From: Nocardia amamiensis NBRC 102102
Lineage (GTDB): Bacteria; Actinomycetota; Actinomycetes; Mycobacteriales; Mycobacteriaceae
DNA: 64,000 nucleotides
Assembly (NCBI RefSeq): GCF_001612745.1
Contig: NZ_BDBA01000063.1
Location: forward strand, 1-64,000
Reading direction: 5' to 3'
Shown here: positions 35,950-44,397 of the stretch, piece after piece
How the letters are laid out: each line of letters begins with the position of its first letter
Numbering within the stretch: the first letter of the stretch is position 1
Made by a program: the position numbers and the translations under genes
Notes under the pieces: model-generated
What the model was told of the DNA's origin: nothing
The model's database searches: none
Seen by the model: the letters and a program-made list of their open reading frames with translations, nothing else

Positions 35950-36183
35950 ATGAAAAAGAACACATTTCGCGCTTCCGCGGCAGCGGCACTAGTTGGACCG
36001 ATGATCATTCTCGGCTCAGGTGTGGCTATCGCGCACCCCGCGTCTGTCCATGTGGCGAACAAGCCGGTGCCGACATCAACGCATGTGGAGCCCGTCATGT
36101 TGAGCATGTATGCACCGCTGTGGGTCGGTGTCTGCGCGAACCCCTGGATTCCTATCCCCGCTTCGATGATCTGTGCCGCATGA
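35950..36183 (+). CDS. Small secreted protein (77 aa)
   Basis: The start follows GAGGGGAAC. The sequence has a basic N-terminus (MKKNTFR), a hydrophobic core AAAALVGPMIILGSGVA and a probable signal cleavage at AIA-HP, leaving a mature peptide of about 48 residues. That peptide has two cysteines near its end (GVCANPW, MICAA) that could form one disulphide. No family is recognised. The next gene downstream is the DUF3303 gene. Confidence 0.65.
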   Translation: MKKNTFRASAAAALVGPMIILGSGVAIAHPASVHVANKPVPTSTHVEPVMLSMYAPLWVGVCANPWIPIPASMICAA

Positions 36184-36279
36184 CCCGTAGACAGCGCGAT
36201 GACAATGTGCGGGTATGTCTTGCTCCGCTGCGGGTATCCGCACGAGACCAGCAACTTCGGCCATCCCTAGGAGGATGAA

Positions 36280-36591
36280 ATGAAGTACGTGGTTTCCTGG
36301 ACCTTCGGTTGGAACGGCTCCGCGGCCGAGAATGAAGCCAGCATCCGGCGAGCGCTGGAAGTGTTCGCGAATTGGAAGCCGTCGCCCAGCACGACATACC
36401 ACCAATTCGTCAGCCGACTCGACGGCAAGGGCGGGTTCGCGGTTATCGAGACCGACAATCCGATAGACCTGGCCGACGGTCCGGCCAAATTCGGCTTCTG
36501 CGCGGAGTACGAGATCTACCCTGTCGTCGAGGTCGCCGAGGTCGCGCAAGCATTCCAGCAGGGCGCGGACTTCAGGGCATCCATCGGCTGA
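36280..36591 (+). CDS. DUF3303 domain-containing protein
   Basis: This 103-residue cytosolic protein has a ferredoxin-like beta-alpha-beta layout: MKYVVSWTFGWNGSAAENEA, SRLDGKGGFAVIETDNPIDL and YEIYPVVEVAEVAQAF. The pattern fits DUF3303 (dimeric alpha-beta barrel-like) proteins of unknown function. AGGAGG precedes the start. Nothing identifiable lies in 36592-36881. Confidence 0.8.
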   Translation: MKYVVSWTFGWNGSAAENEASIRRALEVFANWKPSPSTTYHQFVSRLDGKGGFAVIETDNPIDLADGPAKFGFCAEYEIYPVVEVAEVAQAFQQGADFRASIG

Positions 36592-36881
36592 GGCCCGGCG
36601 ATCAGCCCGATAACCGTTCAGCGAGGCGCCTACCCGAGTGCGTCGCGGTCAGCCGAATTCTGACCACGCTGTAGCAGTGTGCCGACATTCGCTCCAGGCG
36701 TGTCTGGGGATTTGTGATCACGGCACGTTTCAGCTACCGAACCCGTCCATGAGCAGTCGCAAAACCAGGCCCGTCACCGACGCACGCCGTCAGCTGACGC
36801 GTTTTCCCACCCGTGAGTGTCGGGCCGGATGTTCGTAGTCGACCGAAGTATCCCCGATCGTGGCCACACAGGAGGTACGCA

Positions 36882-37634
36882 ATGACTCGAGCAAAGACAC
36901 GTGGTTCCGCCGACATCGTTTCCCCCGGAGCCCGCGCCGCCATGGCCGCGCAGAACATCACCGTCAGCGTCCTCACGCGCACTTTCCGCGACATCGCCCA
37001 CACCGCCGCCGATAATCTTCTCGTCCGCTCGGTCACCGACGCTCGCGCTCTGGCCGAGGCCGCACGCGGTCTGGCCGACTCGGCTCGGACGCACTCGGCG
37101 GCCGGTGAATGCGGTATCGCCCGCATGGACGCGGATTTCGCGGCAGCCTTGGGCCTCGCCGCCCGCGATACCGCTACGCGTGCCCAGAGAATGGCCGAAG
37201 CCGCCATCGCCTACGAACGTCGCCTCACTGACGAGCACGCCGGTACCGCGCGGTTCGAGGAACCCCTCGGTCCGCTGGACACCTACCGGCCGCCGCTCGA
37301 GATGGGCACGTTCGATATCAATGGCGGTGCCGGGCACATCCACGACCGCTTCCGTACCGAGCCCGCCTTCCCGACCGCCGTCAACGATTCGGTAAGGCGC
37401 GCCGATCTCCTGGAGGCCGTAGCGGACGACGACGCCGGCCGAACCCGCGCCGCAAAGGCCCGCGCCGCCGCCGACGCCCTCGCCGCCAGCGCCGACGACC
37501 GCGCGCGAGTCCGCGGGAAGAAGATCACACAGATCGCACAGGACGCGGTCTCGGCTGCCGCCGAAGCCACCCGAGCCGCCGACGACGCCGCCAAAGCCGC
37601 CAACGACTGCAAAGGCGCTGACGGCATGAAGTGA
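36882..37634 (+). CDS. Alanine-rich helical hypothetical protein
   Basis: The 250-residue protein is preceded by an excellent AGGAGG. It is composed almost wholly of Ala-rich amphipathic helices (AARGLADSARTHSAAGE, ARDTATRAQRMAEAAIAYE, AAAEATRAADDAAKAANDC), with a short Pro/Gly-rich centre (RPPLEMGTFDINGGAGHIHD). It probably forms coiled-coil or bundle oligomers. It has no signal, membrane segment or known domain. Confidence 0.65.
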   Translation: MTRAKTRGSADIVSPGARAAMAAQNITVSVLTRTFRDIAHTAADNLLVRSVTDARALAEAARGLADSARTHSAAGECGIARMDADFAAALGLAARDTATRAQRMAEAAIAYERRLTDEHAGTARFEEPLGPLDTYRPPLEMGTFDINGGAGHIHDRFRTEPAFPTAVNDSVRRADLLEAVADDDAGRTRAAKARAAADALAASADDRARVRGKKITQIAQDAVSAAAEATRAADDAAKAANDCKGADGMK

Positions 37635-37726
37635 TCCCCGACCCGCTGTCCCGGTTCGCCTAGCACGTCGTCCGAACCGCACACTGCGCGTTCTCTCCTC
37701 GCGGACTGTGGTCAGTGACTGTCCAG

Positions 37727-37773
37727 CCCGCGCCTGCGCCGAGAGAAAGCTCTGCTCTTGGCGCAGGCGCGGG
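37727..37773. terminator. Long perfect hairpin between convergent genes
   Basis: CCCGCGCCTGCGCC (37727-37740) and GGCGCAGGCGCGGG (37760-37773) form a 14 bp perfect stem. Sitting between the convergent genes ending at 37634 and 37912, it probably serves as a bidirectional terminator. Confidence 0.75.
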
Positions 37774-37911
37774 TGGCGATCCAGCTCCGCCGCGAACACC
37801 ATGGAGCCGCCTGCGTCCCGAGCGGGGCATTCGATGGTCCGCACGCTGCGCGACTCCGGCCAACGCAGGGCGAGCCTTCTCGGTCGAAGCCCGCGACCGC
37901 TATGGAGATGC

Positions 37912-38610
37912 CTAGGCACCCTGTGCCGAAGCCATCGGCTCGGCATGGGCCTCCTGCTCACCCAGCATGACCCGCTCGTCATGCCGCCGCGCACCCGCGT
38001 AGACCTGCAAGTAGCGCGTGATGGCGATCCGGCCCTCCTCGGTCAGCGCGTCACCCTCGTCGCCGCGCTGGTGGGCCACCTCGAAGATGTGGTCGCCGAG
38101 TTCCACCGCCACCTCGACGACGTGCCTGCTGGTGCCGGGCGCCAGCAGGCCGGTGGAAAGCAGGTGGCGGTGGAGCAGGTCGGTGAGCGTGCCGAGGTGT
38201 TTTCTGATGTCGTCGCGGAGAGTCTCGTTGTGCCGAGACGCGTAGTACAGCGCGACGAAGTCCGGGTGGGACATGTAGTGGCGGCGGTGGAAGGCGAAGA
38301 ACGCCGCGACGGCCGCCGCGATGTCCGGGTGTGGCCGTGCGGTGGCGAGGGACTCCTCCAGCTCGCCGTCGAGGCGCGCGAGTTCGCGGGCGAGGAGCTG
38401 CTCGAAGATGGCCTCGCGGTTGGTGAAGAACTGGTACACCGTGGCGGCCGGAACACCGGCACGTTCGGCGACCGAGCGGACGGTCGCCGCGTCGGTGCCC
38501 TCGATCGTGACGATCCGCAAGGCCGCGTCGAGGATCCGCTCGACGCGTTCGCGGCTGCGTTGCTGGACCGGTTCGCGGCGGAGCGGGCTGGCGTCGGGCA
38601 CGCGGTCCAT
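37912..38610 (-). CDS. TetR family transcriptional regulator
   Basis: The roughly 232-residue regulator has an N-terminal HTH (ALRIVTIEGTDAATVRSVAE, RAGVPAATVYQFFTNREAIF) and a helical C-terminal domain with several His residues (HRRHYMSHPDF, LLHRHLL). The ATG at 38610 is preferred because a more upstream ATG (38634) lies inside a perfect palindrome that looks like the operator. It is divergent from the molybdopterin oxidoreductase gene, its likely target together with itself. Confidence 0.88.
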   Translation of the reverse strand: MDRVPDASPLRREPVQQRSRERVERILDAALRIVTIEGTDAATVRSVAERAGVPAATVYQFFTNREAIFEQLLARELARLDGELEESLATARPHPDIAAAVAAFFAFHRRHYMSHPDFVALYYASRHNETLRDDIRKHLGTLTDLLHRHLLSTGLLAPGTSRHVVEVAVELGDHIFEVAHQRGDEGDALTEEGRIAITRYLQVYAGARRHDERVMLGEQEAHAEPMASAQGA

Positions 38611-38629
38611 GGTAGACACATCGAAACAT

Positions 38630-38645
38630 AACATGACGTCATGTT
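38630..38645. promoter_or_regulatory. Palindromic TetR operator candidate
   Basis: AACATGACGTCATGTT is a perfect 16 bp palindrome centred in the 66 bp between the TetR start (38610) and the oxidoreductase start (38677), placed to control both. Confidence 0.75.
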
Positions 38646-38676
38646 CAGATAATCTTCTCGCGGAGGCGACTACACC

Positions 38677-40887
38677 ATGAGTGCGACCGGGGCAGCCTTC
38701 GACGCGTTGGTCAAGGCGGGACGGGTAAAGCTCGGTCTTGCAGCCGAGCACGGCACCACAGTGAAGGCTGCTTGCAACTTGTGCGAGGCGATCTGCGGGG
38801 TCGAGATCACCGTCGAGGGCGGGACGGCTGTCGGTGTTCGCGGCGACCGCGACGACCCGCTATCCCGCGGCCACGTCTGCCCCAAGTCCGTGGCGATGAC
38901 CGACGTACACGGCGACCAGGACCGGCTGCGGCGGCCGATGCGCAAGATCGACGGGAAATGGGTGGAGGTGGACTGGTCCGAGGCGATCGATGCGGCGGCG
39001 CGCGGACTCGCTCAGACCCGGCTGCGCCACGGCGCGAATGCGGTGGCGGTCTACCTGGGCAACCCGTCGGTCCACAGCCTCGGCGCGATGACCCACGGGT
39101 CCGCGTTCGCCTCACTGCTGCGAACCCACAACCACTTCTCGGCATCTTCGGTCGATCAGTTGCCGCACCAGGTCGTTTCCGCACTGCTGTACGGGCACCA
39201 GTTCCTCCTTCCGGAACCGGATCTCGACCGGACCCAGCACCTCCTCATGTTCGGCGCCAACCCCCGTGCGTCGAACGGAAGTTTGATGACCGCTCCGGAC
39301 ATGGCGCGGCGCCTGCGGGAGATCCGCGAGCGCGGGGGTCGGGTCACCGTCGTCGATCCGCGCCGCACGGAAACGGCCGCCGATGCCGACGAGCACGTGT
39401 TCATCCGTCCCGGCACAGACGCCGCGGTGCTGTTGGCCATGGTGCACGTCATCCTGCGCGACCGCGCACCGCACCTGCCCGAATACATCACGGGCGTGGA
39501 CGAGCTCCGAGACGCGGTCGCCGAGTTCACTCCCGAAGCCGCCGACCGTTTCAGCGGCGTGCCCGCCGCCACGATCACCCGCCTCGCCCACTCCTTCGCC
39601 GATGCAGGCCCCGCCGCCTGCTACGGCCGGTTCGGCGTTTCGACCCAGCGCCACGGCACCGTGTGCCAGTGGGCCATCCAGGTGCTCAACATCATCACCG
39701 GCAACCTGGGCCGCGAGGGCGGCACGCTGTTCACCGACCCGGCCATCGACATGACGCGGCTGCTCAACCCCGGCCATTTCGGCCGCCGCCGCAGCCGTGT
39801 GCGCGGGCTTCCTTCCTTCGCCGGGGAGTTTCCGGTCGCCGCACTTGCCGAGGAGATCACGACGCCGGGCGAGGGACAGGTCCGTGCGCTGCTGACGGTG
39901 GCGGGAAACCCGGTGCTGTCCACTCCAGCCGGAGCCGCACTCGGCACTGCCCTCGACGGCCTCGACTTCATGGTGGCCGTGGACTTCTACCTCAACGAGA
40001 CCACTTGCCACGCCGACGTCATCCTGCCGCCGACCAGCGCGCTCGAACGAGACCACTACGACTTGGTTTTCCGGGCCTTCGCGGTACGCAATACCGCGAA
40101 ATACTCTCCCGCGGTGCTGCCGAAGCCGCGCGGCGCGCGGCACGACTGGGAGATCTTCCGCGACCTCGGCTCGGCCTACCAACGCCACCTCGGCGGGGGC
40201 CGGATGCGGGTCTTGCGTCGTCGCCTCAGCAGGCCCGCCCTGGCCACCGAGGTGCGGCTGCGGACTCCACCGCGTCGGCTGGTGGACCTGCTCCTGCGCT
40301 TCGGCCGCTACCGGCTGAGCGTGCGCCGACTGCTCGCCCACCCGGCCGGGCTGGATCTGGGACCGCTGCGGCCAGGCGTCGAGCATCGCCTGCGCACTCC
40401 TGACCGCAGACTGAACCTGGTGCCGCCGCAGATCGCCGATGCTCTCGACACACTGCGCTCCGATCTGGGAGCAGCTCCAGGAGATCCGGGGTCACTGCTG
40501 TTGATCGGCCGACGGCATCTGCGCTCCAACAACTCCTGGATGCACAACTCCGCCCGCCTCGTCGCCGGCCCGCAGCGCCACCATCTGCTCATGCACCCCG
40601 CCGACGCGGCCCGCCTCGGACTGGCCGACGGGCCCGCCGTGCTGCGCTCGCGCACCGGCGCCGTACGGGTGGACGTCAGGCAGACCACCGACATCATGGC
40701 GGGCACGGTCAGCCTGCCCCACGGGTACGGGCACGCGGCGGCGGAAAGCCGGCTGTCCGTGGCCGCCCGCGTCGCGGGCGCGAGCGCCAACGATGTCACC
40801 GATCCGCTGTTCCTGGACACCGTCAGCGGAAACGCCGCCCTCAACGGAATCCCGGTCACCGTGGAACCGCTCCCCGACTCTCGCTAG
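38677..40887 (+). CDS. Molybdopterin-dependent oxidoreductase
   Basis: This 736-residue bis-MGD family enzyme of formate dehydrogenase/nitrate reductase type is cytosolic (no Tat signal). A [4Fe-4S] motif is at the N-terminus (CNLCEAICG, with the fourth Cys in GHVCPKS). The molybdopterin domains follow (LLMFGANPRASNGSL, VTVVDPRRTETA, LTVAGNPVLSTPAG, ADVILPPTSALERD), and a C-terminal molydopterin dinucleotide-binding domain (LRSNNSWMHN). The substrate is unknown; it resembles M. tuberculosis Rv0197. It starts behind GGAGG and is followed after 11 bp by an electron-transfer flavoprotein. Confidence 0.9.
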   Translation: MSATGAAFDALVKAGRVKLGLAAEHGTTVKAACNLCEAICGVEITVEGGTAVGVRGDRDDPLSRGHVCPKSVAMTDVHGDQDRLRRPMRKIDGKWVEVDWSEAIDAAARGLAQTRLRHGANAVAVYLGNPSVHSLGAMTHGSAFASLLRTHNHFSASSVDQLPHQVVSALLYGHQFLLPEPDLDRTQHLLMFGANPRASNGSLMTAPDMARRLREIRERGGRVTVVDPRRTETAADADEHVFIRPGTDAAVLLAMVHVILRDRAPHLPEYITGVDELRDAVAEFTPEAADRFSGVPAATITRLAHSFADAGPAACYGRFGVSTQRHGTVCQWAIQVLNIITGNLGREGGTLFTDPAIDMTRLLNPGHFGRRRSRVRGLPSFAGEFPVAALAEEITTPGEGQVRALLTVAGNPVLSTPAGAALGTALDGLDFMVAVDFYLNETTCHADVILPPTSALERDHYDLVFRAFAVRNTAKYSPAVLPKPRGARHDWEIFRDLGSAYQRHLGGGRMRVLRRRLSRPALATEVRLRTPPRRLVDLLLRFGRYRLSVRRLLAHPAGLDLGPLRPGVEHRLRTPDRRLNLVPPQIADALDTLRSDLGAAPGDPGSLLLIGRRHLRSNNSWMHNSARLVAGPQRHHLLMHPADAARLGLADGPAVLRSRTGAVRVDVRQTTDIMAGTVSLPHGYGHAAAESRLSVAARVAGASANDVTDPLFLDTVSGNAALNGIPVTVEPLPDSR

Positions 40888-40898
40888 CAAGGAACGCC

Positions 40899-42608
40899 AT
40901 GCCTCACGTGATCACTCAGCCGTGCTGCAACGACGCCTCCTGCGTGCCGGTGTGCCCGGTCGGCTGCATCCACCCCACCCCCGACGAACCTGGCTTCGCC
41001 TCCGCCGAAGCCCTCTACATCGACCCTGCCAGCTGCATCGACTGCGGCGCCTGCGTCGCCGAGTGCCCGGTCGGGGCGATCACCCGCGACACCGCGCCCG
41101 CCGCGGCACCGTTCTTGGAGCTGGCCGAGGCCTACTACCAGCGCAACCCGCTGCCGCCCGGCATCCCCGATGCCCCGCTGCCCGCTGCGCGAGCCGAAGT
41201 CGGGGAACTTCGAGTCGCGGTGGTCGGCTCCGGTCCCGCAGGCGCATATGCCGCACTCGAGCTGCTCGAGCACCCCGGCGCGACAGTCACGATGTTCGAC
41301 CGGCTGCCCACGCCGTGGGGCCTGGTGCGAGGCGGGGTGGCCCCCGACCACCCGTCCACCAAATCGGTCACCGACGTATTCGAGCGCGCCGCCGCCAACC
41401 GCCGCTTCCGCTTCCACCTCAATGTCGAGGTCGGTACCCACATCACCCACGACGAACTCGCCGCGGCACACCACGCCGTCGTCTACGCCTACGGAGCCTC
41501 CGGTGACCGCCGCCTGGGCATTCCCGGCGAGGACCTGCCCGGCAGCGCGTCGGCAACCGAGTTCGTGAACTGGTACAACGGTCACCCGGACTTCTACGAT
41601 CGCACGTTCGACCTCTCCTGCCGCCGCGCCGTCGTCGTCGGCAACGGCAACGTCGCTCTCGACATCGCCCGCCTCCTGGTCGCCGACCCCGCGGAGCTCG
41701 CCGCCACCGATATGGCCGACCACGCCCTGGCCGCTCTGTCCACAGGCGCGATCGAGGAGGTCGTGGTCCTCGGCCGGCGTGGCCCCGCGCAGGCCGCGTA
41801 CACCACTCCAGAATTGCTCGCCCTGACCGAACTCGGCGGCGCCGATGTCTTCGCGTTCTCCGACGAGGTCACGTTGGACCGCGACCAGCTCGCCGAACTC
41901 CGGTCGAACCCGCTCGGGCTGGCCAAAGCGCAGGCCGCCGCCGAACTCGCGACCCGCCGCTTCAGCGCGTCGCGCCGTATTGTGCTGCGCTACTTGACGT
42001 CTCCAGTGGAGATCATGGGCGATCAACGAGTCACCGGGGTGCGCGTGGCCCGCAATCGCCTCGAGCGCGGCCCCGGCGGCGACGTCCACGCTGTTCCGAC
42101 CGGAATCGAAGAGACCATCGAGGCGGGCCTGGTACTCCGGGCAGTGGGCTACCGCGGCGCATCGCTCTCCGGCCTGCCCTTCGACCATGACCGCGGTGTG
42201 CTGCCCAACCACCAGGGCCGCGTCCTGCACGACCGGACCGGCGAACCCATCCCCGGCGTTTACACGGCGGGATGGATCAAACGGGGCCCGTCCGGAGGCA
42301 TCGGCGCCAACAAGAAATGCGCCCTGGACACTGTGGCCGCACTCATCGCCGACTATTCCGCGGGATTGCTGCCCGCCCCGGCCGCCACCTCACAGGACCT
42401 CGACGCACTGGTCCGGCAGCGCCAGCCCGCTGTCGTCGGTGTGCACGAGTGGAGGACGATCGATCGGACCGAGCGCGACCTCGGCGCGGTTCAGGGACGG
42501 CCCAGGCGCAAGCTCGCCTCCTTCCCCGCCTTGCTCGCCGTTGCGCACGGAGACGATGCAATGCCGACGGTTCCACTGCCGATCGATGCAGACGGGTTCC
42601 GCCTGTAG
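40899..42608 (+). CDS. fprB: Ferredoxin-fused NADPH-ferredoxin reductase (FprB type)
   Basis: The 569-residue fusion has an N-terminal ferredoxin (residues about 1-70) with CNDASCVPVCPVGC and CIDCGACVAECP, followed by an adrenodoxin-reductase-like FAD/NADPH module (GSGPAGAYAALELL, GLVRGGVAPDHPSTK, VGNGNVALDIARLL, GWIKRGPSGGIG). It matches the actinobacterial FprB design. It begins 11 bp after the molybdopterin oxidoreductase and is the obvious electron donor or acceptor for it. Confidence 0.92.
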   Translation: MPHVITQPCCNDASCVPVCPVGCIHPTPDEPGFASAEALYIDPASCIDCGACVAECPVGAITRDTAPAAAPFLELAEAYYQRNPLPPGIPDAPLPAARAEVGELRVAVVGSGPAGAYAALELLEHPGATVTMFDRLPTPWGLVRGGVAPDHPSTKSVTDVFERAAANRRFRFHLNVEVGTHITHDELAAAHHAVVYAYGASGDRRLGIPGEDLPGSASATEFVNWYNGHPDFYDRTFDLSCRRAVVVGNGNVALDIARLLVADPAELAATDMADHALAALSTGAIEEVVVLGRRGPAQAAYTTPELLALTELGGADVFAFSDEVTLDRDQLAELRSNPLGLAKAQAAAELATRRFSASRRIVLRYLTSPVEIMGDQRVTGVRVARNRLERGPGGDVHAVPTGIEETIEAGLVLRAVGYRGASLSGLPFDHDRGVLPNHQGRVLHDRTGEPIPGVYTAGWIKRGPSGGIGANKKCALDTVAALIADYSAGLLPAPAATSQDLDALVRQRQPAVVGVHEWRTIDRTERDLGAVQGRPRRKLASFPALLAVAHGDDAMPTVPLPIDADGFRL

Positions 42609-42670
42609 TTGCGGTGGCCGTTCCGCCAGAGTGTTAGCCTGATGGTTGCCAATGGGATTACTGTCAGGGC

Positions 42671-43540
42671 ATGCCGACCGAGCCCGCGTCGTCGCCACGC
42701 CCCGCCCCGTCATTCCATACGGACGCGATCGCTTTCGATCGCTCCCAGTCAGCCGGAGACGGCGCGTCGGCCGACGACGCGATGGCGGTGCTGGTCGGCA
42801 TCCTCGACCTTCAGGCAGCGCTGCCCAGTATCCGGCGGATGCGCCGATGGGGGCGTGATGCCCTGGCCGTGGCACCCGGCGAGCACGCGCTGGACATAGG
42901 CGCCGGAACAGGCACGGAAGTGCTGGAATTCGCCGACCGTGTCGGTCCGGACGGCGACGCGGTCGGCGTCGATCCGAATCCCGCCATGCTCGACATCGCC
43001 CGTGCGCGCGCCGAGGCAGTAGGCTCGCGTGCCCGCTTCATCGAGGGCACCGCCTACCACTTGCCGTTTCCGGACGATTCGTTCGACGCCGTACGGTGCG
43101 AGCGCGTCTACCAGCACCTCGACGACCCCGCCGCCGCCACCGCCGAAATCGCCCGGGTCCTGCGGCCGGGTGGGCGCGTGCTGCTCATCGACAGCGACTG
43201 GTACACCGCGATCACGCATCCCGGCGACCCCGACGTACTCAGCCGCCTGTCGACGGCGATGCTCGCCGCCACCCCGAATCCGACGTCGGGCCGACGCCTG
43301 CGCGGCCTGCTCACCGGTGCCGGTTTCGCGATCGACGACATGGGCTCGGAGGCGGTTATCTGGGATCCGGAAACAGTCCGCCCCCTGTTCGCGCAGATGA
43401 TCGACGGCGCCCAGGCTGAGGGGACTATCACCGAACAGGAGCGCATCGACCTGGACACCGCGATGGAAGCGGGCATAGCGATAGGCGACTACCACCTCTC
43501 GGTCACCATGTTCGCCGTCCTCGCCCACCAACCGGAGTGA
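42671..43540 (+). CDS. Class I SAM-dependent methyltransferase
   Basis: The 289-residue enzyme has motif I LDIGAGTGTEVLEF, an acidic loop VGVDPNPAMLDIA, the FPDDSFDAVRCERVYQHL segment and RVLRPGGRVLLIDSDW. It resembles UbiE/small-molecule methyltransferases. The substrate is unknown. It follows the FprB gene after 62 bp on the same strand but has its own leader, so joint transcription is uncertain. Confidence 0.88.
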   Translation: MPTEPASSPRPAPSFHTDAIAFDRSQSAGDGASADDAMAVLVGILDLQAALPSIRRMRRWGRDALAVAPGEHALDIGAGTGTEVLEFADRVGPDGDAVGVDPNPAMLDIARARAEAVGSRARFIEGTAYHLPFPDDSFDAVRCERVYQHLDDPAAATAEIARVLRPGGRVLLIDSDWYTAITHPGDPDVLSRLSTAMLAATPNPTSGRRLRGLLTGAGFAIDDMGSEAVIWDPETVRPLFAQMIDGAQAEGTITEQERIDLDTAMEAGIAIGDYHLSVTMFAVLAHQPE

Positions 43541-43551
43541 GCCGCCAGCGC

Positions 43552-43896
43552 CTACCGTTGCCGACCCGCATCCGGGCGAATTCGCCCCGCCTCAACCAGT
43601 GCCCGCCAGGCAGCGGTCTTGCGGGGGCACTCACCGACGCGGCAGGCGCGGTGCCGCTGCATCGTCATCTGGGCTTCCACCACACTCATCGCAGTTTCGG
43701 GTGCGTCATGCGGAAAACCCATCGGCCAGACCGCGGTGTCCATGTCCGTCCGCTCTCGTCGCACTCGTTGCTCGATGTCGGCGACACTTCTGCCCTCCGG
43801 GAGCCGAACAGGCCACAACCACATAGCAATCCCGATCACCAGCGTCGCGAGCAGTGCAACACCGACGGCGACCGCGAGCAGTTGCCAGCCGCTCAC
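43552..43896 (-). CDS. Small membrane protein of an XRE-linked cassette (114 aa)
   Basis: An N-terminal membrane helix (SGWQLLAVAVGVALLATLVI, then GIAMWLWP) is followed by a cytosolic tail with a basic helix (DIEQRVRRERTD) and a terminal MQRHRACRVGECPRKTAAWR motif with two cysteines. The GTG start overlaps the upstream stop as GTGA (43893-43896). The first 30 residues match the 34-residue protein at 24135-24239. The function is unknown. Confidence 0.7.
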   Translation of the reverse strand: MSGWQLLAVAVGVALLATLVIGIAMWLWPVRLPEGRSVADIEQRVRRERTDMDTAVWPMGFPHDAPETAMSVVEAQMTMQRHRACRVGECPRKTAAWRALVEAGRIRPDAGRQR

Positions 43897-44240
43897 GGCA
43901 ACCTCCGGTACAGGTGATCGACCGGCAGCAGCGACGGCCACCGATACCCGCGCGGATAAGTCTGCTCCGGTGTGATCAAGTCGCATAGCTCGGTCACCGC
44001 ACGGGCGAACGGTTGAGCATGCGCCAAACTCGGAACGATCACTGCAGCCGCGTCCAACACCCGGATCTGCTCGGCCGCCAACAGAGCCGCGACCCTGATC
44101 CCGGTAGCGAGCACGACTATCTCCGCCAAGAAATAGCCTCGTGCACAAGCTATTTCCCGAATCGTTCCCTCATCATGAGATTCACCGTCGACGCATACCG
44201 CCCGTCGAATTATGCCCAGCGCATTCGGCCCCAGCGGCAT
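43893..44240 (-). CDS. Small resolvase-like-fold hypothetical protein (second cassette)
   Basis: The roughly 115-residue soluble protein contains NALGIIRRAVCVDGESHDEG, an IREIACARGYFLAE helix-strand, then LDAAAVIVPSLAHAQPF and LCDLITPEQTYPRGYRWPS. The order of elements parallels the protein at 24236-24526. It resembles a degenerate serine-recombinase N-terminal domain without a clear catalytic serine. Start codons at 44240 and 44267 are both possible. It is coupled to the membrane protein downstream and lies beside the XRE gene at 44398-45573. Confidence 0.6.
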   Translation of the reverse strand: MPLGPNALGIIRRAVCVDGESHDEGTIREIACARGYFLAEIVVLATGIRVAALLAAEQIRVLDAAAVIVPSLAHAQPFARAVTELCDLITPEQTYPRGYRWPSLLPVDHLYRRLP

Positions 44241-44397
44241 GCTTGGACAGCTGTTCTCCCCGTACATCCCAGTCACTCCCCTGCTCGGCGTATTGGTGAG
44301 CACCCGCCGCCGAGGAGCCGACGAGAGGCGGCATCAACCCGACGGCGGGGCCAGGCAATAGCCTGCCGCCCGAGCGCATGGCGGCGATTACAGAGCG

